A DNA stretch of 64,000 nucleotides from Calothrix sp. 336/3 (GCF_000734895.2 NZ_CP011382.1:4628700-4692699), one strand, 5' to 3'; positions 36,103-45,307 are shown, numbered from the stretch's first letter. Translations and numbers: made by a program. Notes: a model not told the origin generated them from the sequence alone.

Positions 36103-36214
36103 AATTAGGTCAGTATCGAAGAAACAAACGACCCTAGGAAAACTCTGAAAACTCTGTAATCAGGTAATTAAGAATTTTCTTTTGGTACTAATAAATTAGT
36201 TAGATAAAAATGTA

Positions 36215-36247
36215 AACCTAGAGTCGGAGTATTTCTGATTCTAGGTT
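36215..36247 (+). terminator. Hairpin terminator of the peroxiredoxin gene
   Basis: An 8-bp stem (AACCTAGA at 36215-36222 with TCTAGGTT at 36240-36247) followed by TTA. It lies 112 bases after the stop. Moderate strength. Confidence 0.6.
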
Positions 36248-36702
36248 TTATGTAATTTGAAGTTATACTATTTCTCTAAATTCTGACTATGGATAATTTT
36301 CCCCCTGCCGTCTATGTGTAGCTTTATTTGGAAGAATTAATACCACTCTTTATCGGAGCCATCAGTAACTTTGTGTAACATCTCGATATTTATACTTAAT
36401 GTCTTTTGTGTATAAGATGTTGTCTATGGGTTTGATGTCTTTTGCAAATCTACGAGTCTTGTTGATATTATGCTAGGCATTTTAATCATTCTGAAAGTCA
36501 TATTTTCACATTCGTCTGCAATGTTATAGCTATTTTTACTTATGTACTAAGTATAAAAAAAACAAAAATAACCGTAGTAATTGCATTTTGTGTAAATAAA
36601 AAAATTGCTAATATTTAAATTTGTATCCCGGTCAAAATTAATTATCAGAATAATTTTTGATAACTATTAGCAAAATACAATATTTAAAATTTACTTACAA
36701 AA
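36248..36702. other. AT-rich intergenic region before the GT4 gene
   Basis: About 450 bp, very AT-rich, with no open frame over 25 codons of interest and no clear repeat. Holds the glycosyltransferase promoter, not located. Confidence 0.45.
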
Positions 36703-37890
36703 ATGCTGCACTATTCCCAAAAAAATATTAAAAATTATCTAGATTTAAATAAAATTCTTGCTCCTAGAGCAAATCACCTATTTGTATTTCTGGAAGTTTT
36801 TGCCAAGGAAGGTGGAATTCAATCCTACGTCAAAGATGTTTTTCGCTCTTACCTAAACCTGAATCAAAAACTCCGAGGAGAAGTTTTTTTACTTCGAGAT
36901 GCTCAAGGTTGTGAAAATCCCTTTGCATCAGAATTACTGAAGTTTCATTATTTTAAGTCTCACTCTCCACAAATTGAGAGAGTCAAAATGACAACTACTT
37001 TGCTCAGTCATTTGATGCGTCAAAGACCTCAACATGTATTCTGTGGTCATGTGAAACTAGCTCCCATGATTGGTATGTTATGCCAACCGTTGGGAATTCC
37101 CTACACTGTCATGACCCATGGAAAGGAAGTATGGCAGCCATTAGACCCACAGACAAGAACAAGCTTACAAAAAGCGACACATCTGTGGACTGTAAGTAAC
37201 TACACCCAAAAAGTTGCCTGTGCTGCAAATCAATTAGATCCGCAAAAAGTTAAAATACTACCTTGTGCTGTAAATACGGACAAATTTACACCAGGTGAAA
37301 AATCCAGTAGTTTGCGATCGCGCTATGGATTGCAAAATTCCCAGGTATTAATGACGGTTGCCAGACTATGGTCGGGTGATATCTATAAAGGCGTAGATAT
37401 TACAATTCAAGCATTGCCGAAGATATGCCAAGTCTTTCCTGATGTCAAATATTTAGTCATTGGTCGTGGGGATGATCAGCCAAGATTAGCACAGCTTGCC
37501 CAGGATTTAGGGGTGAGCGATCGCGTGGTTTTTGCCGGTTTTGTACCCACAGAAGAACTAGTAGAGCATTATCGTCTGGCTGATGCTTATATCATGCCTT
37601 CTCAAGAAGGATTTGGCATTGTTTACTTAGAAGCCATGGCTTGTGGTATACCCGTACTATCAGGAGACAATGATGGTTCCGCCGACCCCTTGCAGAATGG
37701 TAGATTAGGGTGGCGTGTCCCCCATAGAGATGTGGATGCTGTGGCTGCTGGTTGTATAGAAATTCTCCAAGGTGAAGACAAACGCTGTCAGGGAGAATGG
37801 TTAAGAGAAGAAGTCATTGCCAATTTTGGGATTGCAGCTTTCCAGAAGAGAATGCAAGCAGAATTTTTAGCTGTTTTAGATGATAGATGA
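36703..37890 (+). CDS. Glycosyltransferase family 4 protein
   Basis: A GT-B glycosyltransferase of 395 residues. The N-terminal Rossmann domain includes FAKEGGIQSYVKDVF (acceptor loop) and the C-terminal one RLWSGDIYKGVDITIQALP, VFAGFVPTEELVEHYRLADAYIMPSQEGFGIVYLEAMACG, which holds the E-x7-E motif binding the nucleotide-sugar. It probably adds a sugar to a lipid or polysaccharide intermediate. It lies alone, with no export or polymerisation genes beside it, so the product cannot be predicted. No membrane segment or signal peptide. The start at 36703 leaves a short polar N-terminus. Confidence 0.93.
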   Translation: MLHYSQKNIKNYLDLNKILAPRANHLFVFLEVFAKEGGIQSYVKDVFRSYLNLNQKLRGEVFLLRDAQGCENPFASELLKFHYFKSHSPQIERVKMTTTLLSHLMRQRPQHVFCGHVKLAPMIGMLCQPLGIPYTVMTHGKEVWQPLDPQTRTSLQKATHLWTVSNYTQKVACAANQLDPQKVKILPCAVNTDKFTPGEKSSSLRSRYGLQNSQVLMTVARLWSGDIYKGVDITIQALPKICQVFPDVKYLVIGRGDDQPRLAQLAQDLGVSDRVVFAGFVPTEELVEHYRLADAYIMPSQEGFGIVYLEAMACGIPVLSGDNDGSADPLQNGRLGWRVPHRDVDAVAAGCIEILQGEDKRCQGEWLREEVIANFGIAAFQKRMQAEFLAVLDDR

Positions 37891-38168
37891 AAAGATAGCC
37901 AAAAAATGAAAAAATATTTTCACCTTTGCAAATCTATTAACATCCCAAAGTCTTGTTACATTCTGCTGCAAAATGCGCGTAAGTATTCCCAATAATGGTA
38001 AAAATGTATCAAGTCTGGATTCTAATCGGCAATGATGCATAAACCCAAATAAAAATGCGCCAAGCCCATCTCAGATAAATTTGTCACCTGAAGTGAACCA
38101 AAAGCAACACTTCTGTCAGACTTCGTACTGCAATCAACCTGAACTGCAATAGATAAACGCCTAAAACG

Positions 38169-39038
38169 ATGAAAGCATCTGCAAAATTCGACTTTGAAGA
38201 CGAAAAGTTCAATGCACCGCCTTCTCTAGTCATTCCTTGGTGTCAGATGATTAATCCTCGGTATGGCAATGATGGTATTTTGCCCTACGGATTAGCAATT
38301 AAGCTGGATAATGCTCATGCTGTAGGTTTCCAACCCGATGCTAATTGGCAACAGGTGGAATATGAATTTAGCTCCAGCCTCGAAACAGTGTATATGACGA
38401 CTACTCCTCAGATAGCGATCGTCCGTCGTGGACCATTATCTGTCAAGGATAGGGAAACGGGAGTCAAGTTAGGTACACTGAGAGATAATTACGATGCTTT
38501 TTTAGCGGATAAACTGAAATTTAGAACCTTTACTCGTTATTTAGTCTTTCTAGTTGGAGAAAATAAGAAATTTTTACATGAACTGCCCCTGCAATTAACC
38601 CTCAGTGGAGTGGCAGGAGCAAGTTTTAGTAAGGCTTATTGTGACTATCAACAAGGGAGAGTTATGGGTGGATTTGTTGCGGAGTTGGAAAGAGCATATG
38701 CCGCATACCGCAAACAAGCACCAACACCCAAAGGTCCCCTGTTCCATGCCCATGGGATATTTTGCCCCATTATTGACTCTGAAGAACGAGGTATTGAACC
38801 CAATACAGTACTAGTGGCTTCTACAGTTGATTATAAGCATCCGACAGTGACCACACTCACACAATTTTTGATTCCTTCCGATTCTCCAGAGTCAGAACTA
38901 ATTGCTAAGAACTTTGAGGAGTATAAGGAGTTCGGCAAGGAAGCCATTAAGGTAGAAAGCAAGATAGTTGCCGCAGCGGCGGTATCTAATTCTTATATCT
39001 ATCCGGATGAGGATGATTTTGGATATCCACCCTATTAA
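38169..39038 (+). CDS. DUF5895 domain protein
   Basis: A 289-residue cytoplasmic protein recognised as DUF5895, found in cyanobacteria; the function is unknown. The sequence starts FDFEDEKFNAPPSLVIPWCQMINPR and ends with an acidic-aromatic tail (PDEDDFGYPPY). A helical stretch follows the central LTLSGVAGASFSKAYC. No membrane segment. It lies after the glycosyltransferase on the same strand (278 bp gap) and before psaI (223 bp gap); neither spacing suggests an operon. Related proteins occur in multiple copies per genome, sometimes on plasmids, but I cannot test this here. Confidence 0.75.
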   Translation: MKASAKFDFEDEKFNAPPSLVIPWCQMINPRYGNDGILPYGLAIKLDNAHAVGFQPDANWQQVEYEFSSSLETVYMTTTPQIAIVRRGPLSVKDRETGVKLGTLRDNYDAFLADKLKFRTFTRYLVFLVGENKKFLHELPLQLTLSGVAGASFSKAYCDYQQGRVMGGFVAELERAYAAYRKQAPTPKGPLFHAHGIFCPIIDSEERGIEPNTVLVASTVDYKHPTVTTLTQFLIPSDSPESELIAKNFEEYKEFGKEAIKVESKIVAAAAVSNSYIYPDEDDFGYPPY

Positions 39039-39261
39039 GAGCTAAAGGGGGAATCGTTAACACTTGACAGAGGCGGGAAATAATTATTTGACTCCCGCCG
39101 GATCCAACTACAAATATTTACGACCTTTAACTTACCTCACTGGCGTATTTTCCTATTTCTGGCAGCCCTAGTGTTAAAAATCTTGAGAATTTGCCACTTG
39201 AAGACAAAATTTGCAGTAAGCTCATCTTGAATTGTCGTGTAATTTAACAGGAATTATTGAT

Positions 39262-39372
39262 ATGGCAGCATCCTTTTTACCTTCAATCTTTGTTCCCATC
39301 ATTGGTTGGGTTTTCCCTGCAATCACAATGGCACTTTTATTCATCTACATCGAACGTGATGATATTGCCTAA
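39262..39372 (+). CDS. psaI: Photosystem I reaction centre subunit VIII
   Basis: A 36-residue single-span thylakoid protein. MAASFLPSIFVPIIGWVFPA leads into the membrane helix, and the chain ends in LFIYIERDDIA, the standard PsaI signature. PsaI helps PsaL join the PSI complex and so affects trimer formation. In many cyanobacteria it sits next to psaL; here psaL is not adjacent in the window. A strong bidirectional terminator separates it from the psbEFLJ operon. Confidence 0.95.
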   Translation: MAASFLPSIFVPIIGWVFPAITMALLFIYIERDDIA

Positions 39373-39543
39373 GTCGTTAATGGGTAATGGCTAACAGGTA
39401 ATAAAAAGTATTACTTGTTATCTTCTGTCCATCTAATCAAAGTCTTCACCCTCTTGACCTCTCTCAAGCTTACAGAGACAAAGGGGGTGAATTCTCAGTG
39501 TCATATGCTACAACCTAAACGGGATTATCAATGATAATTAAAT

Positions 39544-39571
39544 ACCGCCTATCTCTTATGAGATGGGCGGT
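39544..39571. terminator. Bidirectional terminator between psaI and psbJ
   Basis: A 12-bp stem (39544-39555 with 39560-39571; one GU) closed by a 4-base loop. The right side is followed by TTGTTT and the left, on the minus strand, by ATTATTTAATT. It lies between convergent photosystem genes. Confidence 0.85.
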
Positions 39572-39637
39572 TTGTTTAAGTACTGATTTTATTAACCAGC
39601 AGTATTGAGTACAAATTTGCTGTATCTGCTTTTCGCA

Positions 39638-39757
39638 CTACATGGAGGAGCCAAGTCCTGCATAAGCGCCGTAGAAGAAAATACCAACTACGGTAATAAT
39701 ACCTAAACCTGCAACGGTTGCTACAACCCATAAGGGAATTCTGCCACTTCCAGACAC
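39638..39757 (-). CDS. psbJ: Photosystem II protein J
   Basis: A 39-residue single-span PSII subunit near the cytochrome b559/QB side. MSGSGRIPLW, a hydrophobic helix and the GAYAGLGSSM end are diagnostic. It starts with GTG at 39757, well supported by GGAGGAG a few bases upstream; no other in-frame start gives the conserved N-terminus. It is the last gene of psbEFLJ, 163 bp after psbL, a larger gap than between the other members. Confidence 0.95.
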   Translation of the reverse strand: MSGSGRIPLWVVATVAGLGIITVVGIFFYGAYAGLGSSM

Positions 39758-39920
39758 GCTTTTCTCCTCCTTCAACACAAAATCAGCATTTACTTTAGCG
39801 AAAAAATTACAGCTAATTTAGGATGTAATTACTTAGCTAGGGATAGAAAATTTTTGGGATGCCAATATCTTCCAACCTGAATTACAAATCCTTAATTGCT
39901 ATGATGCCAGCACTCTTGGT

Positions 39921-40040
39921 TTAGTTGAAGAAGTAGCTGGAAAAGAGAATACCTAGAACGAACACCAACAATAATCCTAAGTATAAGGAAGTACGGTTGA
40001 GTTCAACTGGTTGACTATTACGATTAGGGGTTCTATCCAT
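39921..40040 (-). CDS. psbL: Photosystem II protein L
   Basis: A 39-residue membrane protein of PSII: polar N-terminus MDRTPNRNSQPVELNRTSLY followed by a single helix ending SSYFFN, the normal PsbL pattern. It lies at the monomer interface of the PSII dimer and supports QA function. It follows psbF by 9 bp in the psbEFLJ operon. Intact, normal length. Confidence 0.97.
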   Translation of the reverse strand: MDRTPNRNSQPVELNRTSLYLGLLLVFVLGILFSSYFFN

Positions 40041-40049
40041 GGGTTGCTC

Positions 40050-40187
40050 CTAACGTTGAATAAATTGCATCGCTGCGATCGCACCCAAAAAGAAAACAGT
40101 GGGTACACCTAGGGTGTGAACCGCTAGCCAGCGAACGGTAAAAATAGGATAAGTAACTGGTTGGTTAACGTTATTGCCGCTAGTCAT
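40050..40187 (-). CDS. psbF: Cytochrome b559 beta subunit
   Basis: A 45-residue single-span protein that supplies one of the two haem ligands of cytochrome b559; H24 in RWLAVHTLGVPT is the ligand. The sequence MTSGNNVNQPVTYPIFTVRW and the C-terminal FIQR fit the family. It overlaps neither neighbour, sitting 9 bp after psbE and 9 bp before psbL. Confidence 0.97.
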   Translation of the reverse strand: MTSGNNVNQPVTYPIFTVRWLAVHTLGVPTVFFLGAIAAMQFIQR

Positions 40188-40196
40188 GATGTCAAA

Positions 40197-40445
40197 CTAC
40201 TTTCCAATAAATTGTTCTACTTGTTTTTTTGCTTCGTAACGATTGTTAACGATAGGCAATTCTTGGCGTTCTTGGGTGTAGTACTCGTCGGGACGGGGTG
40301 TGCCAAAAACATCATATGCTAAGCCAGTGCTGACAAATAACCAACCAGCAATAAACAAAGCTGGAATGGTGATGCTATGGATTACCCAGTAACGAATGCT
40401 AGTGATAATGTCCGAAAACGGACGTTCTCCAGTAGTACCTGACAT
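40197..40445 (-). CDS. psbE: Cytochrome b559 alpha subunit
   Basis: An 82-residue PSII core protein essential for reaction-centre assembly. H23 in RYWVIHSITIP is the haem ligand; a single membrane helix (about 20-40) follows and the lumenal tail begins FGTPRPDEYY. Length and sequence are standard. It heads psbEFLJ and is preceded on the same strand by ycf48 and rubA, which encode assembly factors for the same complex. Confidence 0.98.
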   Translation of the reverse strand: MSGTTGERPFSDIITSIRYWVIHSITIPALFIAGWLFVSTGLAYDVFGTPRPDEYYTQERQELPIVNNRYEAKKQVEQFIGK

Positions 40446-40552
40446 TTGGATTCCCTACCTTTAACAAAGATTGTCAATGAGTTTATTATCCTACAAAGTT
40501 TAGAAAGAGTTACAAGTTGCAACTTCTTTCTCATAAATTTTTAGTAGTGTAG

Positions 40553-41554
40553 TTAAGCTGCTGGGGTGGGGTGATATTTTAACAACACACCGCGATCGCC
40601 AATAATAAATCCCTTCTCTGGTGACAAAAAGGTCACTTTGTATAAATTACCAGGGACTTGTTGAGCATCACTATCTTTTTCCCAAGTCTGACCACCATCC
40701 GTACTGCGTAGCAAATTACCGCTACCACCACCAACCCAAATCTCTTCTGGTGTCCGATACGCTAAATCCAGTAGCCCCCAACTTGAAGCTTTCTCGGGAA
40801 TTTGAGCCTCTGCCCACTTTTCAGGATCATCACCCTCGGTAAACTGAATTTGACCCCCACGAGCCAACATCCACATCTGTCCACTACGAGTAAAACCCAT
40901 GTTCTCAACTCTTCGAGAACTATTACGGTTATGAGGAACCCAAGCATTTTGTCCTGGTTCCCAGGTGGAATAAAAATTACCCTTAGCGGAAACTGCTACA
41001 TATTTTCCATCCTCAGAACGCTGGATATTCCTCACTACACCCACAGCTTGAGCTACCTGCGCCTTCCAATTCTGTCCACCATCGGTCGTTTTGTAAATAG
41101 CACCTACAGTCGTTGACATTTCGGCTGACTTTCCACCCAAAGCAACAATACTAATTGGATTTCCAGGCAGCTTTTCACTCAAAGAAATTCGTGACCAAGA
41201 CTTGCCAGCATCAAGGCTATGTAACAGTAAAGAAGGTTCTCCTACAATCCAACCTTCATCCCCCTGAAAACTCACAGAGTTAAACCGATACTTATCATCA
41301 TCGAGTTGTAACTTAATCGGCTGCCAAGTATCTCCACCATCATTAGTTTCTAGAAGGGTAGTATTACTACCTACCAAATAACCATGATTGGAGTTATTGA
41401 CAAAAGCGATATCTAAAAGCTTCTCTGTACTTGGTACAGAAATAACTTCCCAAGTATGGAGACTAGTTGCTGTAACTTTACTACAACCAAAACATAATAA
41501 AACAACTGCAAACAAAGCAAATATTCTTTGCCCAAATTTTCTTGTCCAAATCAT
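40553..41554 (-). CDS. ycf48: Photosystem II assembly protein Ycf48 (HCF136 homologue)
   Basis: A lumenal beta-propeller that binds newly made D1 and early PSII intermediates. It has a lipoprotein-type N-terminus: after a basic start and hydrophobic stretch, LLCFGC places the lipid-modified cysteine at residue 24 (from the ATG at 41554). Repeated propeller motifs follow, for example TNDGGDTWQPI, TTDGGQNWKA and STDGGQTWEK. I prefer ATG 41554 over an in-frame TTG 6 bases upstream. It is in a cluster rubA-ycf48-psbEFLJ conserved in cyanobacteria. Confidence 0.95.
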   Translation of the reverse strand: MIWTRKFGQRIFALFAVVLLCFGCSKVTATSLHTWEVISVPSTEKLLDIAFVNNSNHGYLVGSNTTLLETNDGGDTWQPIKLQLDDDKYRFNSVSFQGDEGWIVGEPSLLLHSLDAGKSWSRISLSEKLPGNPISIVALGGKSAEMSTTVGAIYKTTDGGQNWKAQVAQAVGVVRNIQRSEDGKYVAVSAKGNFYSTWEPGQNAWVPHNRNSSRRVENMGFTRSGQMWMLARGGQIQFTEGDDPEKWAEAQIPEKASSWGLLDLAYRTPEEIWVGGGSGNLLRSTDGGQTWEKDSDAQQVPGNLYKVTFLSPEKGFIIGDRGVLLKYHPTPAA

Positions 41555-41681
41555 CGCCAATATCTATTAATTTTGCTGTGAATTTGCCTATAGAAAGCTT
41601 ATCTAGAGACTCTAACTCTCCGAAAATACCAGAAAGTTTATTTTTCAGATAAATGAAAATAAATTTCATTAACTTCAGATT

Positions 41682-42044
41682 TTACTGCAAGCCATAAAGA
41701 CTCATAAAAAACAGAAATCCCAAACCTAAAGCACCAAAAATTAACAGATTCTTCTGGGCAGGCGTTAAGGTATTCACACCTAAACCATAACCAAGATTTT
41801 CCTTAAATCCTGAAGCTGTACCCCCAGGACCAATATTGGCAAAAGCAACTTTCTTGGCAGTACATACGGGACAACGCCAATTTATCGGTAAATCTGTAAA
41901 CGCGGTTCCCGCAGGAATATCGTGTTTATCATCACCCTTCTCTGGCTCATAAACATAACCGCAGGCACGACATTCGTAGCGGTCTAAGGCTGGATCTTCT
42001 TCTAAAACTGGGTTTTCCGGAATTTTATCGCTGTCTTCGCTCAT
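41682..42044 (-). CDS. rubA: Membrane-anchored rubredoxin RubA
   Basis: A rubredoxin domain with the four iron ligands C25, C28, C58 and C61 (YECRACGY and WRCPVC), and a C-terminal membrane helix (about 98-118, LLIFGALGLGFLFFMSLYGL). RubA is needed for photosystem assembly (PSI in Synechococcus, early PSII steps in Synechocystis). Its 120 residues match the thylakoid-anchored type rather than soluble rubredoxins. It heads the rubA-ycf48-psbEFLJ cluster and is divergent from ndhC with about 190 bp between. Confidence 0.96.
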   Translation of the reverse strand: MSEDSDKIPENPVLEEDPALDRYECRACGYVYEPEKGDDKHDIPAGTAFTDLPINWRCPVCTAKKVAFANIGPGGTASGFKENLGYGLGVNTLTPAQKNLLIFGALGLGFLFFMSLYGLQ

Positions 42045-42238
42045 GGTTGGAGTACCGCAGTCGGGCGAATATTAAATATACGTTACAAATTATGACATAA
42101 GTGTTAGCTTTTTCTATCACAACTCCCAACGAATCAAATAGCCCATACCTGTGTTTCCCAGAATTCAGAAATGCCAAACAGATATAATGTAAAAGAAGGT
42201 AACAAAGTTATTTCCACCCAAAACGGTAGATATTTATT

Positions 42239-42601
42239 GTGTTTGTTCTTAGCGGTTACGAGTACCTTCTAGGCTTTCTTATCATCTGTAGCCTAGTGCC
42301 TGCCTTAGCTCTTGCAGCGTCCAAGCTCCTACGACCCACAGGTCGCTACCCAGAACGGCGCACAACCTATGAATCTGGCATGGAACCTATCGGCGGTGCT
42401 TGGATTCAATTCAACATCCGTTACTATATGTTTGCGCTGGTGTTTGTGGTATTTGATGTTGAGACAGTTTTTCTCTATCCCTGGGCTGTAGCGTTTCACC
42501 GCCTAGGGCTATTGGCTTTTATTGAAGCGTTGATTTTTATCGCAATTCTTGTAGTTGCCTTAGTCTACGCATGGCGTAAAGGAGCATTGGAATGGTCTTA
42601 G
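42239..42601 (+). CDS. ndhC: NAD(P)H-quinone oxidoreductase subunit 3
   Basis: A three-helix membrane subunit of photosynthetic complex I (NDH-1), used in cyclic electron flow, respiration and CO2 uptake. The YESGMEPIGGAWIQFN loop (about 44-59) and FDVETVFLYPWA are diagnostic of NuoA/NdhC. 120 residues is normal. The start is a GTG at 42239 (residues MFVLSGYEYLL); no ATG lies in a suitable position. Its end overlaps ndhK by 10 bp. Confidence 0.96.
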   Translation: MFVLSGYEYLLGFLIICSLVPALALAASKLLRPTGRYPERRTTYESGMEPIGGAWIQFNIRYYMFALVFVVFDVETVFLYPWAVAFHRLGLLAFIEALIFIAILVVALVYAWRKGALEWS

Positions 42602-43338
42602 ATGGCAATTTAACAGCAAAAGATTTGGCGGCGCAGCAAAAAGAACGGATTTTAAACCCGATTGAGCGCCCCACAATTACCCAAGAGTTGTCAGAAAACG
42701 TAATTCTGACCACTGTGGATGACCTTTACAACTGGGCACGACTTTCGAGTCTATGGCCCCTACTCTTCGGAACTGCTTGCTGTTTCATTGAATTTGCGGC
42801 ATTAATCGGTTCTCGATTTGATTTTGACCGTTTTGGACTTATTCCCCGTTCTAGTCCCAGGCAGGCTGATTTAATCATTACTGCGGGCACAATTACCATG
42901 AAGATGGCTCCTCAGTTAGTACGTCTTTATGAGCAGATGCCAGAACCCAAATATGTGATTGCAATGGGTGCTTGTACAATCACCGGTGGAATGTTCAGCG
43001 TTGATTCACCTTCTGCTGTACGTGGAGTAGATAAATTAATTCCTGTAGATGTATATTTACCTGGTTGCCCTCCCCGTCCTGAAGCAATTATTGACGCAAT
43101 TATTAAGTTAAGGAAGAAGATTTCCAACGATTCCATGCAAGAGCGGAGTTTGATTAAACAGACTCATCGCTACTACAGTACAACCCATAGCATGAAGCCA
43201 GTAGATGATATTCTCACTGGTAAGTATCTTCAGTCTGAGACGCGCTACACACCACCGAAGGAATTAACGGAAGCTATGGGTATGCCCATACCTCCTGCAC
43301 TACTGACAGCGAAGAAGGAGGAAGTCAACCGTGGCTGA
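42592..43338 (+). CDS. ndhK: NAD(P)H-quinone oxidoreductase subunit K
   Basis: The NuoB-type subunit that carries cluster N2, the last Fe-S centre before quinone. Ligands are the adjacent C63 and C64 (TACCFIEF), C128 (GACTITGG) and C159 (GCPPRPEA). 248 residues, including a C-terminal extension usual in cyanobacteria. It is translationally coupled to both neighbours: it overlaps ndhC by 10 bp and ndhJ by 8 bp. Confidence 0.97.
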   Translation: MVLDGNLTAKDLAAQQKERILNPIERPTITQELSENVILTTVDDLYNWARLSSLWPLLFGTACCFIEFAALIGSRFDFDRFGLIPRSSPRQADLIITAGTITMKMAPQLVRLYEQMPEPKYVIAMGACTITGGMFSVDSPSAVRGVDKLIPVDVYLPGCPPRPEAIIDAIIKLRKKISNDSMQERSLIKQTHRYYSTTHSMKPVDDILTGKYLQSETRYTPPKELTEAMGMPIPPALLTAKKEEVNRG

Positions 43339-43855
43339 TGAAACAACCCCTGCACCAGTTGAAGAAACTGCAATAGTTGAAGCTGGTAAAGTTTCCCAAT
43401 GGTTATCAGAAAATGGTTTTGCCCATGAATCCTTAGCACCCGATATAACCGGAGTGGAAATTATTAAGGTAGAACCTGATTTCTTGTTACCTATCTGTAC
43501 AGCACTCTATGCCTATGGATTTAACTGCCTTCAGTGTCAGTCTGGGATTGACTTGGGACCAGGACAAGAATTAGTGAGTATGTATCACCTGATTAAAATT
43601 GGTGATAATGTTACCCAAGCCGAGGAAGTACGGGTAAAAGTATTTTTGCCTAGAGAGAATCCTTCAGTACCTTCGGTTTACTGGATTTGGCGAACTGCTG
43701 ATTGGCAAGAGCGGGAAACCTTCGATTTGTACGGTATTGTCTACGAAGGACACCCGAATTTGAAACGAATTCTCATGCCTGAGGATTGGGTGGGTTATCC
43801 TTTGCGGAAGGATTATATTTCACCTGATTTTTATGAATTGCAGGATGCTTATTAG
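43331..43855 (+). CDS. ndhJ: NAD(P)H-quinone oxidoreductase subunit J
   Basis: The NuoC-type 30-kDa-family subunit of the NDH-1 hydrophilic arm, here 174 residues. The RETFDLYGIVYEGHPNLKRILMPEDW segment with PLRKDY after it is the family signature. It begins with GTG (GTGGCTGATGAA) inside the end of ndhK, with GGAGGA a few bases before. The gene order ndhC-K-J is conserved in cyanobacteria and plastids. A strong terminator follows. Confidence 0.97.
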   Translation: MADETTPAPVEETAIVEAGKVSQWLSENGFAHESLAPDITGVEIIKVEPDFLLPICTALYAYGFNCLQCQSGIDLGPGQELVSMYHLIKIGDNVTQAEEVRVKVFLPRENPSVPSVYWIWRTADWQERETFDLYGIVYEGHPNLKRILMPEDWVGYPLRKDYISPDFYELQDAY

Positions 43856-43890
43856 TACTAAATTTTGAGTGCTGTCGTCCAATGCATCGA

Positions 43891-43918
43891 AACCCTCTGC
43901 CAAGTGGTAGAGGGTTTT
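43891..43918 (+). terminator. Rho-independent terminator of ndhCKJ
   Basis: An 11-pair stem (AACCCTCTGCC with GGTAGAGGGTT, one GU) and a 4-base AAGT loop, followed by TT. It lies 35 bases after the ndhJ stop and is a strong intrinsic terminator. Confidence 0.88.
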
Positions 43919-44558
43919 ACTTTGGGTTGTAGATGCTTGAGATTCCGGATATTAGCACTCTTGGAGTGAATCTATTGATTTTAAGGTGAGTTGGATGAGC
44001 TTGGACACTTCGATAAATCGATAAAAAACTGTCCCAAGGAGGATTATAAATCCCCAGCTAATACCATTTCACGAAAAATCTGATACAGATGTAAATCCTG
44101 AAAGCTTTGCTGCATCTAAGTTTTTTAATTGCGAGTTGCAAATTGTGAATTGGTATAACATCCAAAGTCCATTAAAAATGGACTCGAAATACAGTCCTGT
44201 TGTAGAGAAATTGAGCTATTAGACAGCCATTTTGAATCCCTGCCTCTAACCGTCGAACTTACGTTATTTTATGTTAGTAGTCTAGTTTTTATAACATTAA
44301 AATTCTTATTTTCTTGTTCCCTTATAGCCAAATCAATATTTACTAATTAATATTATTTATTGATATCAAATTAACGTTAGTATCGAATACGATTAACTTG
44401 ATTGGTGATATAAATCATTATTCTTGTAGATTGATACAAATTAGGCAAATTGTGAATTAATAAGTATTGTTATAACTTCATAAGATAGTAATAGTAATTG
44501 TATTAATTTTGGATAATATTTTTTGAGATAAATTTTGATTTCTTAGTTGTAAAAAAAC
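43919..44558. other. AT-rich intergenic region after ndhJ
   Basis: 640 bp with no recognisable gene. The second half (about 44270-44540) is extremely AT-rich. No tandem repeat, tRNA or terminator is obvious. Confidence 0.5.
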
Positions 44559-44795
44559 TCATCTATCAGTGTTGTTTTTGTTCTTTGGTACAGATATCAG
44601 TTCCAAATAAAAGTATTTTCGTGCAAGTGGAATGGGGATATGAATACTTATGGGATGACCTTTACCGAATATACGCTTCAGTTCAATTAGTTGTTGTTGA
44701 GTAAAGGTTGTTGCTATTTGACCAGGAATACGGGCAAAAAAAAATTTGATAAAAGGGTCAACTTTGCGAGATTGTGAGTAACGCTTTTTATGCAT
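44559..44795 (-). CDS. Small unknown protein, paralog of the N-terminal part of its neighbour
   Basis: A 78-residue basic protein that I cannot assign to a named family. Its core FFARIPGQIATTFTQQQLIEL...F...PISIHIPIP...FYLELISVP follows the same pattern as residues 11-66 of the product of 44828-45307 (LFAQI...TFDNQQIQAI...FPIP...FDLVFVIG). The two genes are thus likely diverged duplicates of one small domain. It lies 32 bp downstream of its partner on the same strand, probably in one transcript. It has no membrane segment, unlike the partner. Confidence 0.6.
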   Translation of the reverse strand: MHKKRYSQSRKVDPFIKFFFARIPGQIATTFTQQQLIELKRIFGKGHPISIHIPIPLARKYFYLELISVPKNKNNTDR

Positions 44796-44827
44796 ATATT
44801 TTGTATTGTTTTTTATGAGACTGAGCT

Positions 44828-45307
44828 TTAGAAGTTAGGACTGTGTTCGCTATCCCAACATTTTTGACCTCGCCAAGTTCTACCTGTATGTTCACATTCA
44901 GATTTGTCAAAAATCCAGGGTATGGATGTCGAGTAAGAAGAATTGGCATTTGGTGTGGTCTTATTATCAGAAACAAAAAAGGAGAATATACCCAAGTATG
45001 AAGTCAAAAGGATAGTTAAAAAGCCAATGAATAAAAGGATATTACCCAAAGCCCAAAAAGGATTCAATTTTTCCTTGGCACGGGAACGTTTTTGAGGAAT
45101 ATCTTCTATACCAATCACGAAGACTAGGTCAAAGTGGATTCCTGGTATAGGAAATTTGACTTGTAACAGATGATGAAGCCGACCACCAGAGCTAAAAGCC
45201 TGGATAATGGCTTGTATTTGTTGATTATCAAAGGTTTTTAATACTTCCGGAGAAATTTGTGCAAAAAGAGATTCAAATTTAATATCAATGGGTTGTATAT
45301 TATCCAT
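44828..45307 (-). CDS. Unknown membrane protein with shared N-terminal domain
   Basis: A 159-residue protein of unknown function. Residues 11-66 form a small domain shared with the downstream gene product. A basic linker (KRSRAKEK, 73-80) leads to one membrane helix (about 88-112), then a Ser/Thr-rich stretch and a C-terminal motif with C138 and C150 (SECEHTGRTWRGQKCWD), which could bind a metal or form a disulfide outside. By charge, the N-terminal domain would be cytoplasmic. The pair forms a likely two-gene operon with AT-rich flanks and no other partners. Confidence 0.65.
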   Translation of the reverse strand: MDNIQPIDIKFESLFAQISPEVLKTFDNQQIQAIIQAFSSGGRLHHLLQVKFPIPGIHFDLVFVIGIEDIPQKRSRAKEKLNPFWALGNILLFIGFLTILLTSYLGIFSFFVSDNKTTPNANSSYSTSIPWIFDKSECEHTGRTWRGQKCWDSEHSPNF

